64,000 nucleotides of DNA from Rostratula benghalensis (GCA_013399305.1 VXAI01000199.1:423178-487177); one strand, 5' to 3'. Positions 48,697 through 62,449 are shown, counted from the first letter of the stretch. Notes: generated by a model from the sequence alone, not told the origin. Program-made: numbers and translations.

Positions 48697-49138
48697 AGTG
48701 ATCTGGACTTCTTCCTTCAGGGAATCACACTGTACTCATCTATTTGAACCAACCCTATCTGAGAGTCAAGAATGAAGTAATCTTTTGGGCTGCTAGACTG
48801 TTAAAAATCTGCTGCCTAGCCCCCATTCTTGTCAGTACGATCAAGTGATCTGGACTTCTTCCTTCAGGAAATCACACTGTACTCATCTATTTGAACCAAC
48901 CCTATCTGAGAGTCAAGAATGAAGTAATCTTTTGGGCTGCTAGACTGTTAAAAATCTGCTGCCTAGCCCCCATTCTTGTCAGTACGATCAAGTGATCTGG
49001 ACTTCTTCCTTCAGGGAATCACACTGTACTCATCTATTTGAACCAACCCTATCTGAGAGTCAAGAATGAAGTAATCTTTTGGGCTGCTAGACTGTTAAAA
49101 ATCTGCTGCCTAGCCCCCATTCTTGTCAGTACGATCAA
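48697..49138. repeat. 147-bp tandem repeat, three copies
   Basis: Three head-to-tail copies start at gtgatctgg at 48697, 48845 and 48992. The first is 148 bases because of one extra G (cagggg); the second and third are 147. Differences seen are that extra G and one G-to-A change in copy 2 (caggaaatcac against cagggaatcac); otherwise the copies read the same. The array is not inside CR1 and is not coding in any long frame. Such identity suggests recent duplication, or possibly a collapsed or mis-expanded assembly. Confidence 0.97.
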
Positions 49139-52100
49139 GTGTTCATATGGGTAGGAAACAGGATGTAGAAAAGTACTTTGAAGCCCATATTGACAGATCT
49201 GTTAATTAAATGTCAATCATAAGACCTCTTCTGCTAGACTCTACCACCAAGCCTTGCAGAGTTTCCAGAGCTGGAAAATCAAATAAAAGCACATCAAAGT
49301 ATAATAAAAATCCATGCAATATCTCCAATATCTTTTTTTTTTTTTTCACAAAGAAACCAATTTTCATAAGGAATTTAACTTTCTGCTTTCCAGCAACTGA
49401 AATCAGTGGGAGTTTTTCCTGAGCAAGCCTAAGGAAGAAGAATAGCACTATTCTTGGAGAACTAATTCATTTTCTTCTCTATCAGTATTAGGTATGCAAT
49501 ACCTGGCAGCAGAGTCAAGAAGTATATATGCAAGATATAGGCCTTCATATGAAATGGGGAACTGTAATTTGGAAATGATAACCAAGAAAATACAAGGGTA
49601 GTAAGTGACAACATTGCCTATGTTGACACATCTATGAGAAAAATATCTGTCGTAGTGCATTTTTGAACGTTAGCAGGAGCTGTAGGACAACAAAACTATA
49701 ATGTAATTCTTTTAAATGCATTTGGACTGCTAAGGAGATGGGATTAACAAATGTATCAGAACAACCTCTGATGATGTCATCCTATGAGGTTTCTTGAAGT
49801 ATCAGAAGAAAGGAAATACATGAAATCTGAACCAACTTTCAGATCATTAAACTGAAGTTCACATTAAATTTAAAAAAAAAAAAAGTGTGACTACGCTTTT
49901 CAGTAAAAATAAAAAGGCAAAGAACGAACGTGCTTGTACATAAAAGAAAAATACCAGAGAAAAAAACCACACATAGCAGGTGCGAAAGATTTCTTTCATT
50001 CCAAAGATAATTGGGCTGACACCTAACCTTCAGAATTAATATCATATAGGAATTTGAAAGACATTCACATCTCCAAATTTTGACCTGAATGTAAACTTTG
50101 TCTCAGTCTTATCCAACACTCTGAAGGTAAGGAAGGTCCGCTTTCCTTTCTCAAGCAGCACAAAGGCAATTAACTCAGGCTGTTAAACCATTCATGGAAG
50201 GATGAAGCCTCAGGGGAAGACATTAATTTCATCAATATATTCAACTTTATACTTGGCAAATGTGAAAGAGCATTGAATCATAACTAACTGTGGAGAAAGG
50301 CAGAGTGTTTTGAAGGGACTTCAAAAGAAAGAGATATGTACATTGTTCTGAAAATAGCCTTCTAATTTTGCATACCTCTGTCATGTATGATCTTTCTTAC
50401 CCTGTCTCTACTTTGAAGTCAGACACTGTACTTACAGAGAAGCAATAGGAAAAAGGTAAAAAGTAGTCCAGTGGGGCATAAAACCAATACAGAACCAATT
50501 ACAATATGTTGTAATTAAGGATTAACATCCCGCTTTAAAACAAAAGCATTAGAAGTTATTAGAGACCATCCAGCCAAGTGTGCTTCATCCCAAATCACAA
50601 GTTTTCATTATAACTACTCTTATATAGTTCATTATGACTTACATATAACTACTCACATCGATAAACAATGCACAATAGGTATGAGCTATACCTACAGCAG
50701 ATACCTAGAATTCATACTTATGCTTGGAAAGTAGACGTAGACTGTACCCATTTGGCTTCATTCTCTTCCTTTCCAGAATGGAAGACTGAACGACTCTTGA
50801 GTCACTTTTTAAATGGCAAATGCTTCTAGATATCTCTCAATATTTTCCACCAAACAAACTTTACTTTGCCAGACTTTCCATCCACATGCTTCAGCTTGGT
50901 GTTAAACTTCCACTTAACAGTTGCACTAGACTACTTAGTGATCTGTACATCTCACTCAGGAACTAAGCTCATCCTGTAGCTTTCTGAAAGCGAAGAAATC
51001 TCATAGAGAGCAATATAAATTTCCCCTCAAGTTTTAGGAGACAAAGATATGTGCTACTATATATATCTGTGCAATATGACTTTGACCCTAGATGAAAGCT
51101 GCTGTACCTACCATATTATGACATAGTTGCATGAAACAAACCTTTAATCAAGGACACAGCTTTTTTGAGTACAGAGGCAGCCACCTGTGTGTTCAATTAC
51201 CACTTGCTAGAGTGTTTTCAAGATGGCTCACTTACTTTAGCTCCTTTGTGCCGCATTTTCTAAATGCCAGCTGAAAAGTAATTTTGGAAGAATGCAATTA
51301 TTTTCATTGTGGACAAATAAGAGCAATAAATGACCAACATTATACCATAACTCATGTCTTAATAAAGCCTGCAGAGTTTTGTAACCTGAAAATAAAGAAA
51401 TTCAAGCATATAAAAGTATTACATGATAATAATTGTGGTAATAAGTACTTAGAAGGCCAATAAGTGTGGAGGCGTATGTGTATCTTTTTCACTGTTGCTA
51501 TGTAATTAGGATTTTCAGAGACATAGAAAAATTTAGGAATCCTGAAGAATGTCTCTCAGGAACTATATTGAATTACACTTGGAAGAACACATTACGATGC
51601 CATCCGTGTTGAAAAAGAATGCTTATCTGTGTCTGAGGAAAATGGATTTATATTACATTAATAAACAACTACACCTGAATAACATTAACTGTCTTGACGG
51701 GTGATAAAGGTAAAGAACAAAGAAAATTAGTGAGAAAACTAATTATTTGTGCTAGTAGGTTGGAACCTCTTCTAGATTGTGCATGTAAGTCAGAAGCATA
51801 AACTGAGCTCTGTCGGTCTCCCTTCTTACTATTATATACTCCGCTGCCACAAATGCTGTTTTCTGTCACTCAAGGGAAATATGCTTAATGTTTAATGTTT
51901 AATTTTTTGTGTTTGGTTGGTCTGTTTACCTGCTCTTCAGAAATCCTTGTAATCCCTAAGTGCAAGAGAAAGGCAAGAAATACTGCATAGCACAGTTTCT
52001 GGTTTCTCCCAATATGCTGTTCAGTATGAACTGCCATAGGAAATTCTGTACATACAACAACAAATCCTCAGTTCAGAAGGCATTGTACAACAGTATGAAA

Positions 52101-55100
52101 AGTTACCATATAGGTTAAACATATAAATGTCAACATTATTTCAGATTTTTTATTTATTTATTTATCTCCCTGGTAGTTAAAATAGCAGACAACTCATGGA
52201 TTACATTTTTAATTCATAGTTTGTTTTTATGAACAGGTTTTAATCCTGAATGCTACTATACATTTTTATGGGTTTTTTTAGTCTAGACATCTAAAAAGTG
52301 GTTAAAGATCTTAGAAATAAAGCCATATTCTTTAATTTAAGTGAGTCTAGATTTAAAGCGGAACAACACACTATTCCTTGCTAAATATCTTAGGCTAAAT
52401 GCTCAGTATTTACCAGTTCATATAGGTCTAACCTAGAAGTAAGTGAGTACATATTTTTTTTTCCCAGTTTGTAATTTAATTTAGAACTAGGCAAGTTATC
52501 ATCGTCTAAGATGGCAACAGAGGCAGACACTGGAAAAGTAAGTCCAGTGTGCTTATGAAGAGACGCATTTTTAAATTTACATTTGCAAGATTAGATGTTT
52601 TTCTCTGTTCATGTATTGCATCTAGCTGGAGTTACTTGTTCCCCACAGGAGCCCTCATAGTGCTGAAGAGGTTGCTAACACAACAGTGCTTTGGCTACTC
52701 CTGAGCTGCGCTCGCACAGTATCAGGGCTGCCTCTCTAACATTGCCTCTCACCACCTTTGCTTCCCATTGGGCCTTTGTTTTTGTTTTGTTAAACTGACT
52801 TGGTCTTGACCTACAAGTTTTTTAGGTTTTTTTTTTTTTTTCTTTCTTCCTGTCTTGCTGAGGAGGGGAGTGATAAAGCAACTTGGTGGGCACCTGCCAT
52901 CCAGCCAAAGTCAACCCATCACAATGTTGTTTATGCTTCTTCGCTATGTATCGATGTGGTATTATCCACTGTCTAAGCTCAAAACCTAGCTTGTACATCT
53001 TACATCTTAGAATGGCCAAAAAACAGGGCTAAGCAAAAAAAAGCTGCTCTTGGAAGGACTGGGAGGTATGTATACAATTGTAGTATACATTTTGCTACAT
53101 GAATTTAGGTTTCCTATAGCAGAATAGTGAAAGAATAGACTGCTATTGACTTGCAGTTCACTTAGTAGGACAGATCCTTATCTCTCTGAAATAACTGGAA
53201 ACCCAGAGTGACCCTATACACTCCAATGAATGTAGTTAAATCAATAAAAATCACTTTTGAAACAATTGGGAAATTATGTGAATGAAGGCTACATCAAACT
53301 CAGGAATTTACCTCAGACATTTATTTCCTCCATCTGTATGGAATAATTTTCAAAAATTTAGTTTAAAAACACTATTTGAAATTCACTAAAAGCACTTTCA
53401 AAATCAGTTAAAACCACCCAACTGAATGTAGCTAACATCTCAATTTAGTTTAGAAACTACTTAGCAGGTCACATGATGTAACGTTTGCACAGTTTCAGAA
53501 CCCATCATATCAATTGTTCCTATAACTGTAAAAAAATAATTTTAAATCATAAAGGCAATCCTAAACATATGAAGCATTAGCAGTTATTAACTTTAAACCT
53601 CTATCACATTCAGCTCCTATTAACTGTTATCTTATTTGCAAATAATTATTAACCTTTTCACAGACTCTTTTTTCACTCCAGGGCACTAATTTACAAGTAT
53701 AAACTCTTAAACTCTATTTTTTTTTTACCTGGTTATCTAATTAATTCAAAATTATTTTGATTTTCCTTCTCCTTTTAAAGTTGCTTCATTCCCTGTGAAA
53801 AAATGCTGGTTCAGTCACCCTGGAGGCTGAATGTTGCTGACCCATTTTTCTTACAAGTGATAACAGAGGAAGGGATCAAGATGTCTCAGCTTTGATTAGA
53901 ATTTTTTTAAAAAATTCCTATTGTGATGGAGACTGTTGCAAGGCTCTTATCCTTTGAAGAGTCTTAGGTTGAGTGTCAAGTAAGGTAGATCAGGTGATTA
54001 TAAAACCAGATCAGTAGAAAAGCTATAGAAACCAAGTGAGATTTTGTGGAGGGCACTAGTTTGAGGGAAGAAACAAAGGTCAGTGAACTCTATAATCTTT
54101 TCTGTTACTAATCTGTGCATTATTTAGGAAAAACAGGGGAAAAGAAAAAAAATAAAAGTGAGTGTTCTACACACTCTTAAGTACTACGTGAGAGAGTCAA
54201 GAGTTCATCAACCCAAGGACTTCCCACTCTCTAAAGTTTAGCCATCCAGAAGGGTCTCACACACAAAGGACCAAATAGGCATTCCCAGATTGCATAACTT
54301 GACATTCACACATTGCTCAGCTCAGGCACAAATCCATCCATCCCCTTCTTAACTCCCTCACCCAGTAAAGCAGTACCATGTTACGGGGATCCTTCTGCAA
54401 GCCTATGGTGAAGAAAGCTACCAGCAACTTGGCACAGGACCTACGCTTGATGAGAAAAACTCAGCTTCCTCTGTCCTGCACAAATCCTATATCTGTCTTT
54501 TCCCTTTCTGTGAAAAATTCGGCTTCCTATTAATACTTACCACTAATGCTCAGCTGAACTGGTAGCCCAGCTGCTTGCCCAGTGACAACAGTAACTTGCT
54601 AGAAGAGCCCCTCATCTCTGTGCCCAAGGAAACCAGGCTCAGCCTGCCACTGTGGCAAGGTGTTACCTGCTCCAAAGACCTGGTCAGCCCCATTTGAATG
54701 CATCCACAACATCACCTCAATGTGCTCTTCCCCAACAGCTGCCAGCACCAAGTCTCCTTTCCCTCATTTGTTAAGGGACACTAGCTTAACCCACATCAGT
54801 CCCAGCTCTGCCATTGTCTTCTAGATTTGCCTCCTGAACTGCTGAGTTGCTGTCAATACATTGTTTGGAGTCAGTCAGTGTATTTCCCTCAGAATTGTCC
54901 TTTCCTTTTCAGACAGGGAAATTTCTCAGTCTGCTGTGTGCTGTGTAGTCCTGTTGCAACAATTGTGAGTGGCCAATTTGCCTGAGCTTTCTTATGCACC
55001 AGCCCACTAGTTATCCTTAGATTTGAGGATTAAATTTGTACTTAGTTGTTAAATTAAATTGAGGATTAAGTAAAGAGGATTAAGAAACTCAGCATTACAC

Positions 55101-55777
55101 AGGTGGGGATCAGCATCAGTCCAGCAAAGCAACCTGCAAATATCTCTTGGAATTTTAATTTCCTTATTTTGCAAATAAAATTTTCATTAATTTATGCCCA
55201 GTCAGAGCCACTTTAGTAGTGGCATTATATCTGAAAAAGGATATTTTGCTTCTGAACTAACTGCAGTACTCCTAGTAGAATACACAGATGGATGTTGAAA
55301 GGGACATAATTATGCTTCAGGAAGAAATCAGCAGAATCGATTCTTCTTTCAATGTTAGTTAAATTGGGAGGATTGATTTCAGATACAAAGCTTGGTAAGA
55401 ATCTGTTTGTTTATTTTTCCATTGCAAAATATACTATATGTGGCTACCTTATTTGAGATGCAGTATTCTGAACTACAGCACAGACACAAAAGCATATGTG
55501 TTATCCAGGACACAAAATCAACCCAATGTGAAGTAGTATACCTCCACAAGAGTGTTAAATTCTGCAGCAACTTTCCGGTTTTGGTTTGCCTTGTATTAAA
55601 ATGCAACAGCAGATCTTCCTACTGAAGAGGATTTACTGAACTGTTGTAAAATTTTTATATCTCAAATTTACCACATTTTTAAACTTTCTATAATTATGAA
55701 ACAATGTATATGTAGATATTTCTTATATAGAAATAGTCCTAGAAAAATTTCTGGTTGATTTTCAGTTTTATAATATT
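49139..55777. other. AT-rich non-coding stretch with a GC-richer patch
   Basis: About 6.6 kb without a recognised gene. T/A runs lie at 49333-49346, 49870-49882 and 52828-52841. The segment of roughly 54200-54990 is less AT-rich and pyrimidine-biased on the plus strand. It has no long frame and no repeat landmark that I can place, and may be an old, unrecognisable repeat or single-copy DNA. Confidence 0.5.
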
Positions 55778-56240
55778 CACAGAATCATAAAATCATAGAA
55801 TGGTTTGGGTTGAAAGGGACCCTGAAGATCATCTAGTTCCAACTTCCCTGCCATGGGCAGGAACACTCACTAGACCAAGTTAATTGGATTCCCATCCAAA
55901 CTCGACTTGACGTCCATTGGGATGGGACACCCACATCTTTTCTGGCCAACCTGTTCCACTTTCTCACCACCTTCACACTCCTGACCCACATACAGACCTT
56001 GCATGTGGACTTATTTAATTTCATGAGGTTTGCATGGCCCTACCTCTCAAGCTTGTCCACGTCCCTCTGGATGGCATCCCTTCCCGCCAACGTGTCAATA
56101 ACACTCCACAGCTTGGTGCCATCCAGCAAACCTGCTGAGAGTACACTCAATCGCACTGTTCATGTCACTAACAAAGATGTTAAACAACACCAGTCCCAGT
56201 ACAGACCCCTGAGTAACGCCACTCATCACTGACTACCACG
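55778..56240 (-). mobile_element. CR1 LINE with large internal deletion
   Basis: Minus-strand CR1 beginning with cacagaatcataaaatcata and the 'gaaagggacc' 3' signature. At 55979-55980 it jumps from 'ccaccttcacact' (ORF2 C-terminus) directly to 'cctgacccacatacagacct' (just after the RT core). In the copy at 44110-45803 these landmarks lie at about 44306 and 44817, so about 510 bases are missing. After the junction it continues through the complement of the RT motif B/C region (agatgttaaacaacaccagt) and stops near 56240. No usable frame remains. Confidence 0.92.
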
Positions 56241-59200
56241 CCATTCTTTACATTCAGTGTAGCAGTCATGAAAAAATAGTTCACTTACTTTCAGAAGATA
56301 AGCATGTTCTGCCTGTTAAGTATGAAGGCAAGAACCAGGATTCAGTTGCTTTGTCATGTATAAAATACAACATGTATCTTGTTTTTCTCTGGTAAATCAC
56401 ATACACCAGCTTATCAAAGACTAATGTTTTTTAACCTTCAGTAAAATAATCAGAAATTGCGACACCTTAAGCAGTGTTTTGGATGTGGGACTATATCTCT
56501 ATGTTTTTAGCCCTCCATGCATGAACTGAGGATAATAAAACTTCTTAAAATTATAAAAGTATTATGAATATGTTGAAAGTATTAGGCACTTGGTTACATG
56601 TAACTTTTCAATAATTTCTTTTGTTTTCTCCTTCATTTTACCATATCACCATAATAAATCTTTTAATTCAGATCACAAAGAGGACAAGAAACTAAAGACA
56701 GAAAAGAAAACTCAGAAGTGCTAAAAAGTTAGATGGACAGAAACCCAAAAGGAAACATTTAGCCTTCCCAGCCACTAAATATTTTCTAGCATTCTACGTT
56801 TTCTCATTATAAACTCCTGAGCATTTACAGCTAGTATTTTATTCACCTAATGGATGTATTATAGAGTATGTAGCTTATTTTCTAATATATAGAAGACTAA
56901 TCATTCTCATTTTAGGCATTCATGGCTGACCTCAGGTTTGTATAAACATTATTTATTTAGAATGATGAGTTAAGTCTTTCTCCATTGCTTCTTATAAATT
57001 TCATACCATTTCTCCCTTTCATCTTAAACTTATTCTTCCTGACCTCAAGATACTCATCGGGTCATAAAGAATGGAGAGGAACTTTAAACAAGAATGGGCA
57101 GATCTGGATACAATAAGCATAAAAAAGTTTTTATAAGTCAACAGCTATGTTGGGCAGAAGGAATAAATGTAAAGCACATTGAGGAGAGCTATTCCTCCTA
57201 TTTCAAAAGTCATGGTGAACAGAGAAAAAAGAGTAATTTGCTGAAAATGTAAAAAACAGAAGATATAAAAACTCTGAGATTGAATGTGTGATGCTAACCT
57301 TAATGGTTTTTTATTACATGCCAGGTGAATTTGGTGCATCAGAAGCCCAGAGGAGCAGTGAAACAGAAATAAGCTATTCAAATAACTCGCCTATCTTTTT
57401 CTTGTTTCAGTTGTGCATGATAGAATACCAAGTGACACTGAATTTTTTTGCAAACATGTGGCATTCAGCACTTCAATGAGTTTTACTGCAGCTAATTTTT
57501 TATGTTTTAATTGTTTAGTGCAACATTCATGTCTTATGTGACACTCAGGGAAAAACTTTCAATGGTTACAAAATATTACTCCTAGTGTTACTTTACCCTG
57601 TATAGGTGTGATGCTACATGACAGCAGAAATAATTGGTGAACATCCTACAGCATAACTGAATAACTTCTGGGAATGGAGAACATATTGAATGGAACTTTA
57701 CTGCTTCAGTTCTTGATTTTGACCAGTGTTTCCTTCCAGTGATATATATATGTATATATATCAATATATACAGTGAATCTCAATATAAGGCCATAGCTGA
57801 ACTTGACTGATAAGAGACAGTTGGCCTCTTGTGACTATTATATAGAAAACAGTCTACAATTTAATGGATTTTGAAAGATTCTGAAGAGTAATCTTTCTGA
57901 AGAAAGATTTTGAAGAGTATTCTGTCTATATCTATACAAATATGCATATACGCTCACATAAATGTGTGCACACAAGAATATATGTAATTTATGCTAAAGC
58001 TATCTTTACTCCATTTTGGATCATTATGGTATATACTGATATGATTCTGAGATGTTTCTGTTGCTTTTCCTTAACTACACTCAGTCCTACTCTGGACTTC
58101 TGTATTTCAGTTTCTTCTTAGAAGGCAACTCTTCAAACTGAAATGAATATTAGTGCCCCAGCCATCTCCTTTTCCTCAAGGTCATTTCTGAATTGACAGC
58201 TATAAAGAATTGCCATCAAATTGCGCAGATAAGTAAGGTTCCATTTTACTGGACCTGTAGAGATCAAAAGAGGTCAGACTAAGAGTGCTACAGTCATTCA
58301 TGCAAATAACATTACTGTGTTGCAGGAATTTACAATTTACAAACAACCTTTTGTTTCAGCTTTAGTATAAGGGATGCCAAGGTTTAGAGTTCCGAAAGTT
58401 CAGTGGGCTTTTAATTATGTCCCATGAGAATATATCCTTTTACTAATCATTCTTATGTCTCTTTACCCTAGAGTTTCTCTAAACTACTGCTCTCTTTTGT
58501 AAGGTGCTGCTACAAATATAGCTTACAAGTGCACATACAATGTAATAGCAAAAATGATACTTGTTTTGAACTCAGATCTTTTAAATCCTCAAAGTTATCA
58601 GTTTGTACTGGCTACATTGACGTGTTTAAAATATTGTATCCTTGTATCCTACTTTACATTATCATGTATCTTAGCAAAAAGCAAGATAGGCTAACAGCAG
58701 CACCTAAACAAAGTATTCATTACGGTTTTTTATTTTACAGACATTAAAACGGCTATCTTATTGACAGCTCCAGACAAGATATAATCCAGAGAAGGTTTTA
58801 ACCTTTTGCAATGCAGAGCTCCCAAGTTGTGCCCATGCAATACCCTGACTCACAGCTGTTCTGTCTGACACAGATCCAAAGGTAAAAGGGTTAAGGTTTC
58901 TCAGCCATGTCAAAGGGTGAGTTGGGCAGGAGCTGTTAACAATAAAGATCAGATGGGCTTGATTGGCTGTCAGCCATCTCAAATGCTTCTGTGTCAATTG
59001 AACATCCCTATGCCAGCTCAGGGATCACAATACTTTGATGAACATGGGGTGGCAATGCACGATCATTCAATTCTCCTTCCAGACACGATAGTGCAATCTT
59101 CTCCCATGGAGATCTCCTAGCACTGGATGTTTGTGCTCTGAGTGGAATTCCCAAGGTAATGGCTCTCTGGAACCTCTCCTCTGTTCCCAGCAGAAAAATC

Positions 59201-59423
59201 TGACTACCACTCTCCTGACTCAGCCCAAGACTAACATCAACCTTTTATTGTCTGCTCTTATTGCCCAAACAGAGCTTCTGAGTTTTATTAACACACATAA
59301 ACCTTACCAGGCTCCATAAGAATCAATGTAAGCTTTTAAAGTGTGGGGTTTGTGCACATAACAACAGCAGCAAGAGAGAGAAGTAGAAGAAAGGAAGGGA
59401 AGCAAGCAGGTCCAAACCTGGCA
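56241..59423. other. AT-rich non-coding stretch
   Basis: No gene recognised. A 10-bp AT hairpin lies at 57741-57762, and an imperfect repeat of about 28 bases (aagattctgaagagt-like) at 57868-57925. The part 58760-59340 is less AT-rich and unassigned, with short frames only. Confidence 0.5.
57741..57762. repeat. TA-rich palindrome
   Basis: gatatatata (57741-57750) and tatatatatc (57753-57762) are perfect inverted arms around a two-base centre. TA dinucleotide runs readily form such structures and are often unstable. Confidence 0.8.
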
Positions 59424-60108
59424 CAGTGACCATAAAATGATAGAGTTCTTGATTTTCAGGGAAGCAAGAAGGGAAGCCAGCAGGACTGCCATCATGGACT
59501 TCCAGAGGACAGACTTTGGTGTCCTCAAGAGCCTGCTTGACAGAGTCCCTTGGGAGGCAGCCCTGAAGAGAAAAAGAGTCCAGAAACGCTGGTCATTTTT
59601 CAAAGACGAAGTCTTAAAACTGCAGGAGCAGGACATCCTTGTGTGCTGTAAAGCGAGCTGTCAGAGGAAAAGGCCAGCCTGGCTGAACAAAGAGATACGA
59701 TCACAACTCAGGAAAAAAAGGAGAGTTTATGGAATTTGGAAACGGGGGCAGACCATTCAGGAAGATTACAAAAGTGCTGTAAGGCTATGTAGGGAAAAGA
59801 TTAGAGAAGCCAAAGCCCAGCTACAGTTTAAACTGGCCTTGGATGTTAGAAACAATTAAAAGAAATATAATAGTAAAAAGAGGAGGACTCAGGAGAATCT
59901 CTATCCTCTACTGGATGCAGGAGGTTACATAATGACAAAGGATGAGGAGAAGGCCTGAGTAACCATATGCCATCTTTAGTAGTAGAGTAGGTTGTTCCCT
60001 GAGACCCAGACCGCTGAGCTAGCAGATAGGGATAGAGAGCAGAATGTAAACCAAAGGGAGGTGGTGAAGGACCTGATCCAACACCTGGATATAAACCTGG
60101 ATATCTTA
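59424..60108 (+). mobile_element. orphan internal CR1 ORF2 fragment
   Basis: Plus-strand CR1 beginning at the SDHEM-like end of the endonuclease (agtgaccataaaatgataga) and continuing through the linker between endonuclease and reverse transcriptase. It stops near 'atccaacacctggatataaa', just before the RT starts. Neither the 5' end nor the CR1 3' end is present. Because CR1 copies normally keep their 3' end, this piece most likely lost it by later deletion or belongs to a rearranged insertion. Confidence 0.85.
59437..59859 (+). pseudogene. CR1 ORF2 linker fragment, 140 open codons
   Basis: Open frame encoding the CR1 ORF2 region between endonuclease and RT. It opens at MIEFLIFREARREASR, then DFQRTDFGVLKSLLDRVPWE, KRWSFFKDEVLKLQEQD, RKRPAWLNKEIRSQLRKKRR, YKSAVRLCREKIREAKAQLQ and LALDVRNN before a stop. 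The region is basic and probably helical. The equivalent linker is missing from the long element at 34786-37979 (junction near 36220), so this piece shows what that copy lost. The ATG is only the conserved Met of the DHxM block, not a translation start. Confidence 0.85.
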
Positions 60109-62420
60109 TTTTCTGTCAAAATAGACTCCAAATTTATGATTATTATGATGTCTCTGTGTGTGTGCGTGTCTCATTGGGAATTTGGACTCTTGCATATGAG
60201 CTTTTTACGTTCATCCTCAGAGATCTCACACTTGTAGGCACAATTTGATCTAATTTCCACAAATCACTTTCCATTTTGCACTTTCTTTGAGCATACATGT
60301 GGCTCCTAGTTACATGCAGGAGCCCTACACATAACTATTTAGATACTGCAGATAAGAGAGTATAATTTCAAAATCCATTAAGACTGAATCTAAAATGAGA
60401 TGCCATGCCTAGCCCCCCTGTTTTTAGATCCTTTGAAAGTTAATGGTGTAGTTTATGCCTGAGGTACAGGATCATTACCCTGTGTGGGTGGTAATGTTAC
60501 AGGCCTCAACAGAAAAAGCAAACTACATTATAAGTGACAACAGAGTACTTAATTTCTTTCTAGTGATATGTAATAACTATTTACATAAGCTTCATAACAT
60601 TACCAGAGAGCAGTAAGAAAGGTTTGTATGACTAGCACAGAAAACTGGTGAAACTGACAGAAAACTACCAGTATATGAAGGCTTTCATGCACAATACACT
60701 TCAGTTCAAACTCTTACGGAACTTTAGGAACTTAGAAGTGTAAGATATTTGAGGACCTGATATTTAAAAACATTTTTGCATAAACATACATCTGCAAAAG
60801 AAGTTACTGTAATTTTGTTTTACAGAAGTGGAATAGACTATATAACCTGCTTCAGCTAAGAAGTCTACAGAATCTGGGTATGAGAAACACCTACACAATC
60901 ACTGTGCAGACTTTTCCTAGTCATATAAAAGTTGGGTTGTGTTGTTTTTTTCATTTATGGGTTGTTGATTTTGTTTTGTTTTGTTTTTAAATTGCTGACA
61001 TGTTAAGGTATCCCTTAAGTAAAATAATCCATTTTCATTCTATTTGTATGTTTTCACATGATCAGCCTAAATGTTTTGATTTGTGCAGAGGAATTTACAC
61101 TGTAATAATTCCAGTTGCCAAACATCTAATGTTTTCAGCTTTTTCAGTCCTGGATATAGGAAAAAGTATCTGAGAAAATGAAACTTTCATCCTCTCTGGT
61201 GGTGGTTATGTACCTGATGTTATCTTTTTCTCCCAAGCTTTAAAGAGAAAATACAATCAGAGAGGCTGATCTACTAATGATTTTTTTTTTTTTTTTCACG
61301 ATGCTCTAATAGTAAGTGGAAACAAAATACAAAATTAAGATTTGGAGAGGTTGGATCCTCATCTTCATTTTTTTTAAGGCATACACATTGTATTGTGTTT
61401 TTTCCTTAGGGTACACTGATGCAAGTGGAAAAAAAAGATGTTCTATACATTAGAGCAATAAGGAAGTAAATTTTGTACAAACTATGAGTTACGTGGTTGT
61501 AGCCTGAAAGAAACAGAAAATTCCTGGGAGATATTTTCAACACCTGACTGGACACAGTTATCAGCAATCTGCCATAGAACACCCTACCTGAGTGCTGGAG
61601 TTGGACTGGAAACCTCAAGGGGTGTCTGCCAATCTTGTTGATTTTGTGATTATAGGAAGTGTAAAAAACACAACAAAAATATTCTTCTGGACAGTCATAT
61701 TTTTTAGGTTTCTTATTCATCTTTTTGATAGGCTTAATATACATAGATAGAAGAGGGGCAGTCTAAGAATAAAGCTGATCATTATTATTTGAACAATTTG
61801 AAATTTTATAAATTTATTGTCATGTATTTCTAGTAATTAATATCTATGTACTGCTTTAAAAATTTAAAGGGAAAACCGATCAATATTAAATTATTATTGC
61901 ACTGTAAGGACTTTTACTTCCGTGATCTTTCTGTATTAAATACCTGTTCCACTGGGACTGAAAAATCACAACACAGTCAAAACAAAGACTTCATGACTAT
62001 GGTGGAAAAGGAAGATTGAAGTTCTATGTTGTATTTCAAAAAATTATCACATTAAGCATCTAAGTCAATTAATGACTTTTTAATGAATATGTTAAATTTT
62101 TATGCAGCGGCAATGTTTGACATAATTAACCATTATATTTTCCTTTTAGCCCACTGTTAATTACAATGTGAAGACTTGAAAACAGTCCATGATTTTATTC
62201 TGAGTCAAGAGTACACTTCTTCAGGCCTTATCCTTCTGCTGGATTGATCAATTTACTTACTCAGAAGTATAAAACTACAGGAAAAAGATAGAAATTTCAT
62301 ACAGACATAATTTTTAAGTGCCTTTTTTTTGTTTGTTTGTGTTTTTGTCCTCATCTCCACCATAAAATGTAATTTTAAAAGTTTTCAGAAAAAAAATGGA
62401 CCAGTTCAATATGGCTAAAA

Positions 62421-62449
62421 GAATTCCTCACAAGGAATTCTGTGAGGAA
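62421..62449. repeat. two overlapping inverted repeats
   Basis: gaattcct (62421-62428) pairs with aggaattc (62433-62440), while ttcctcaca (62424-62432) pairs with tgtgaggaa (62441-62449). The arms overlap, so the two hairpins are mutually exclusive. Confidence 0.8.
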
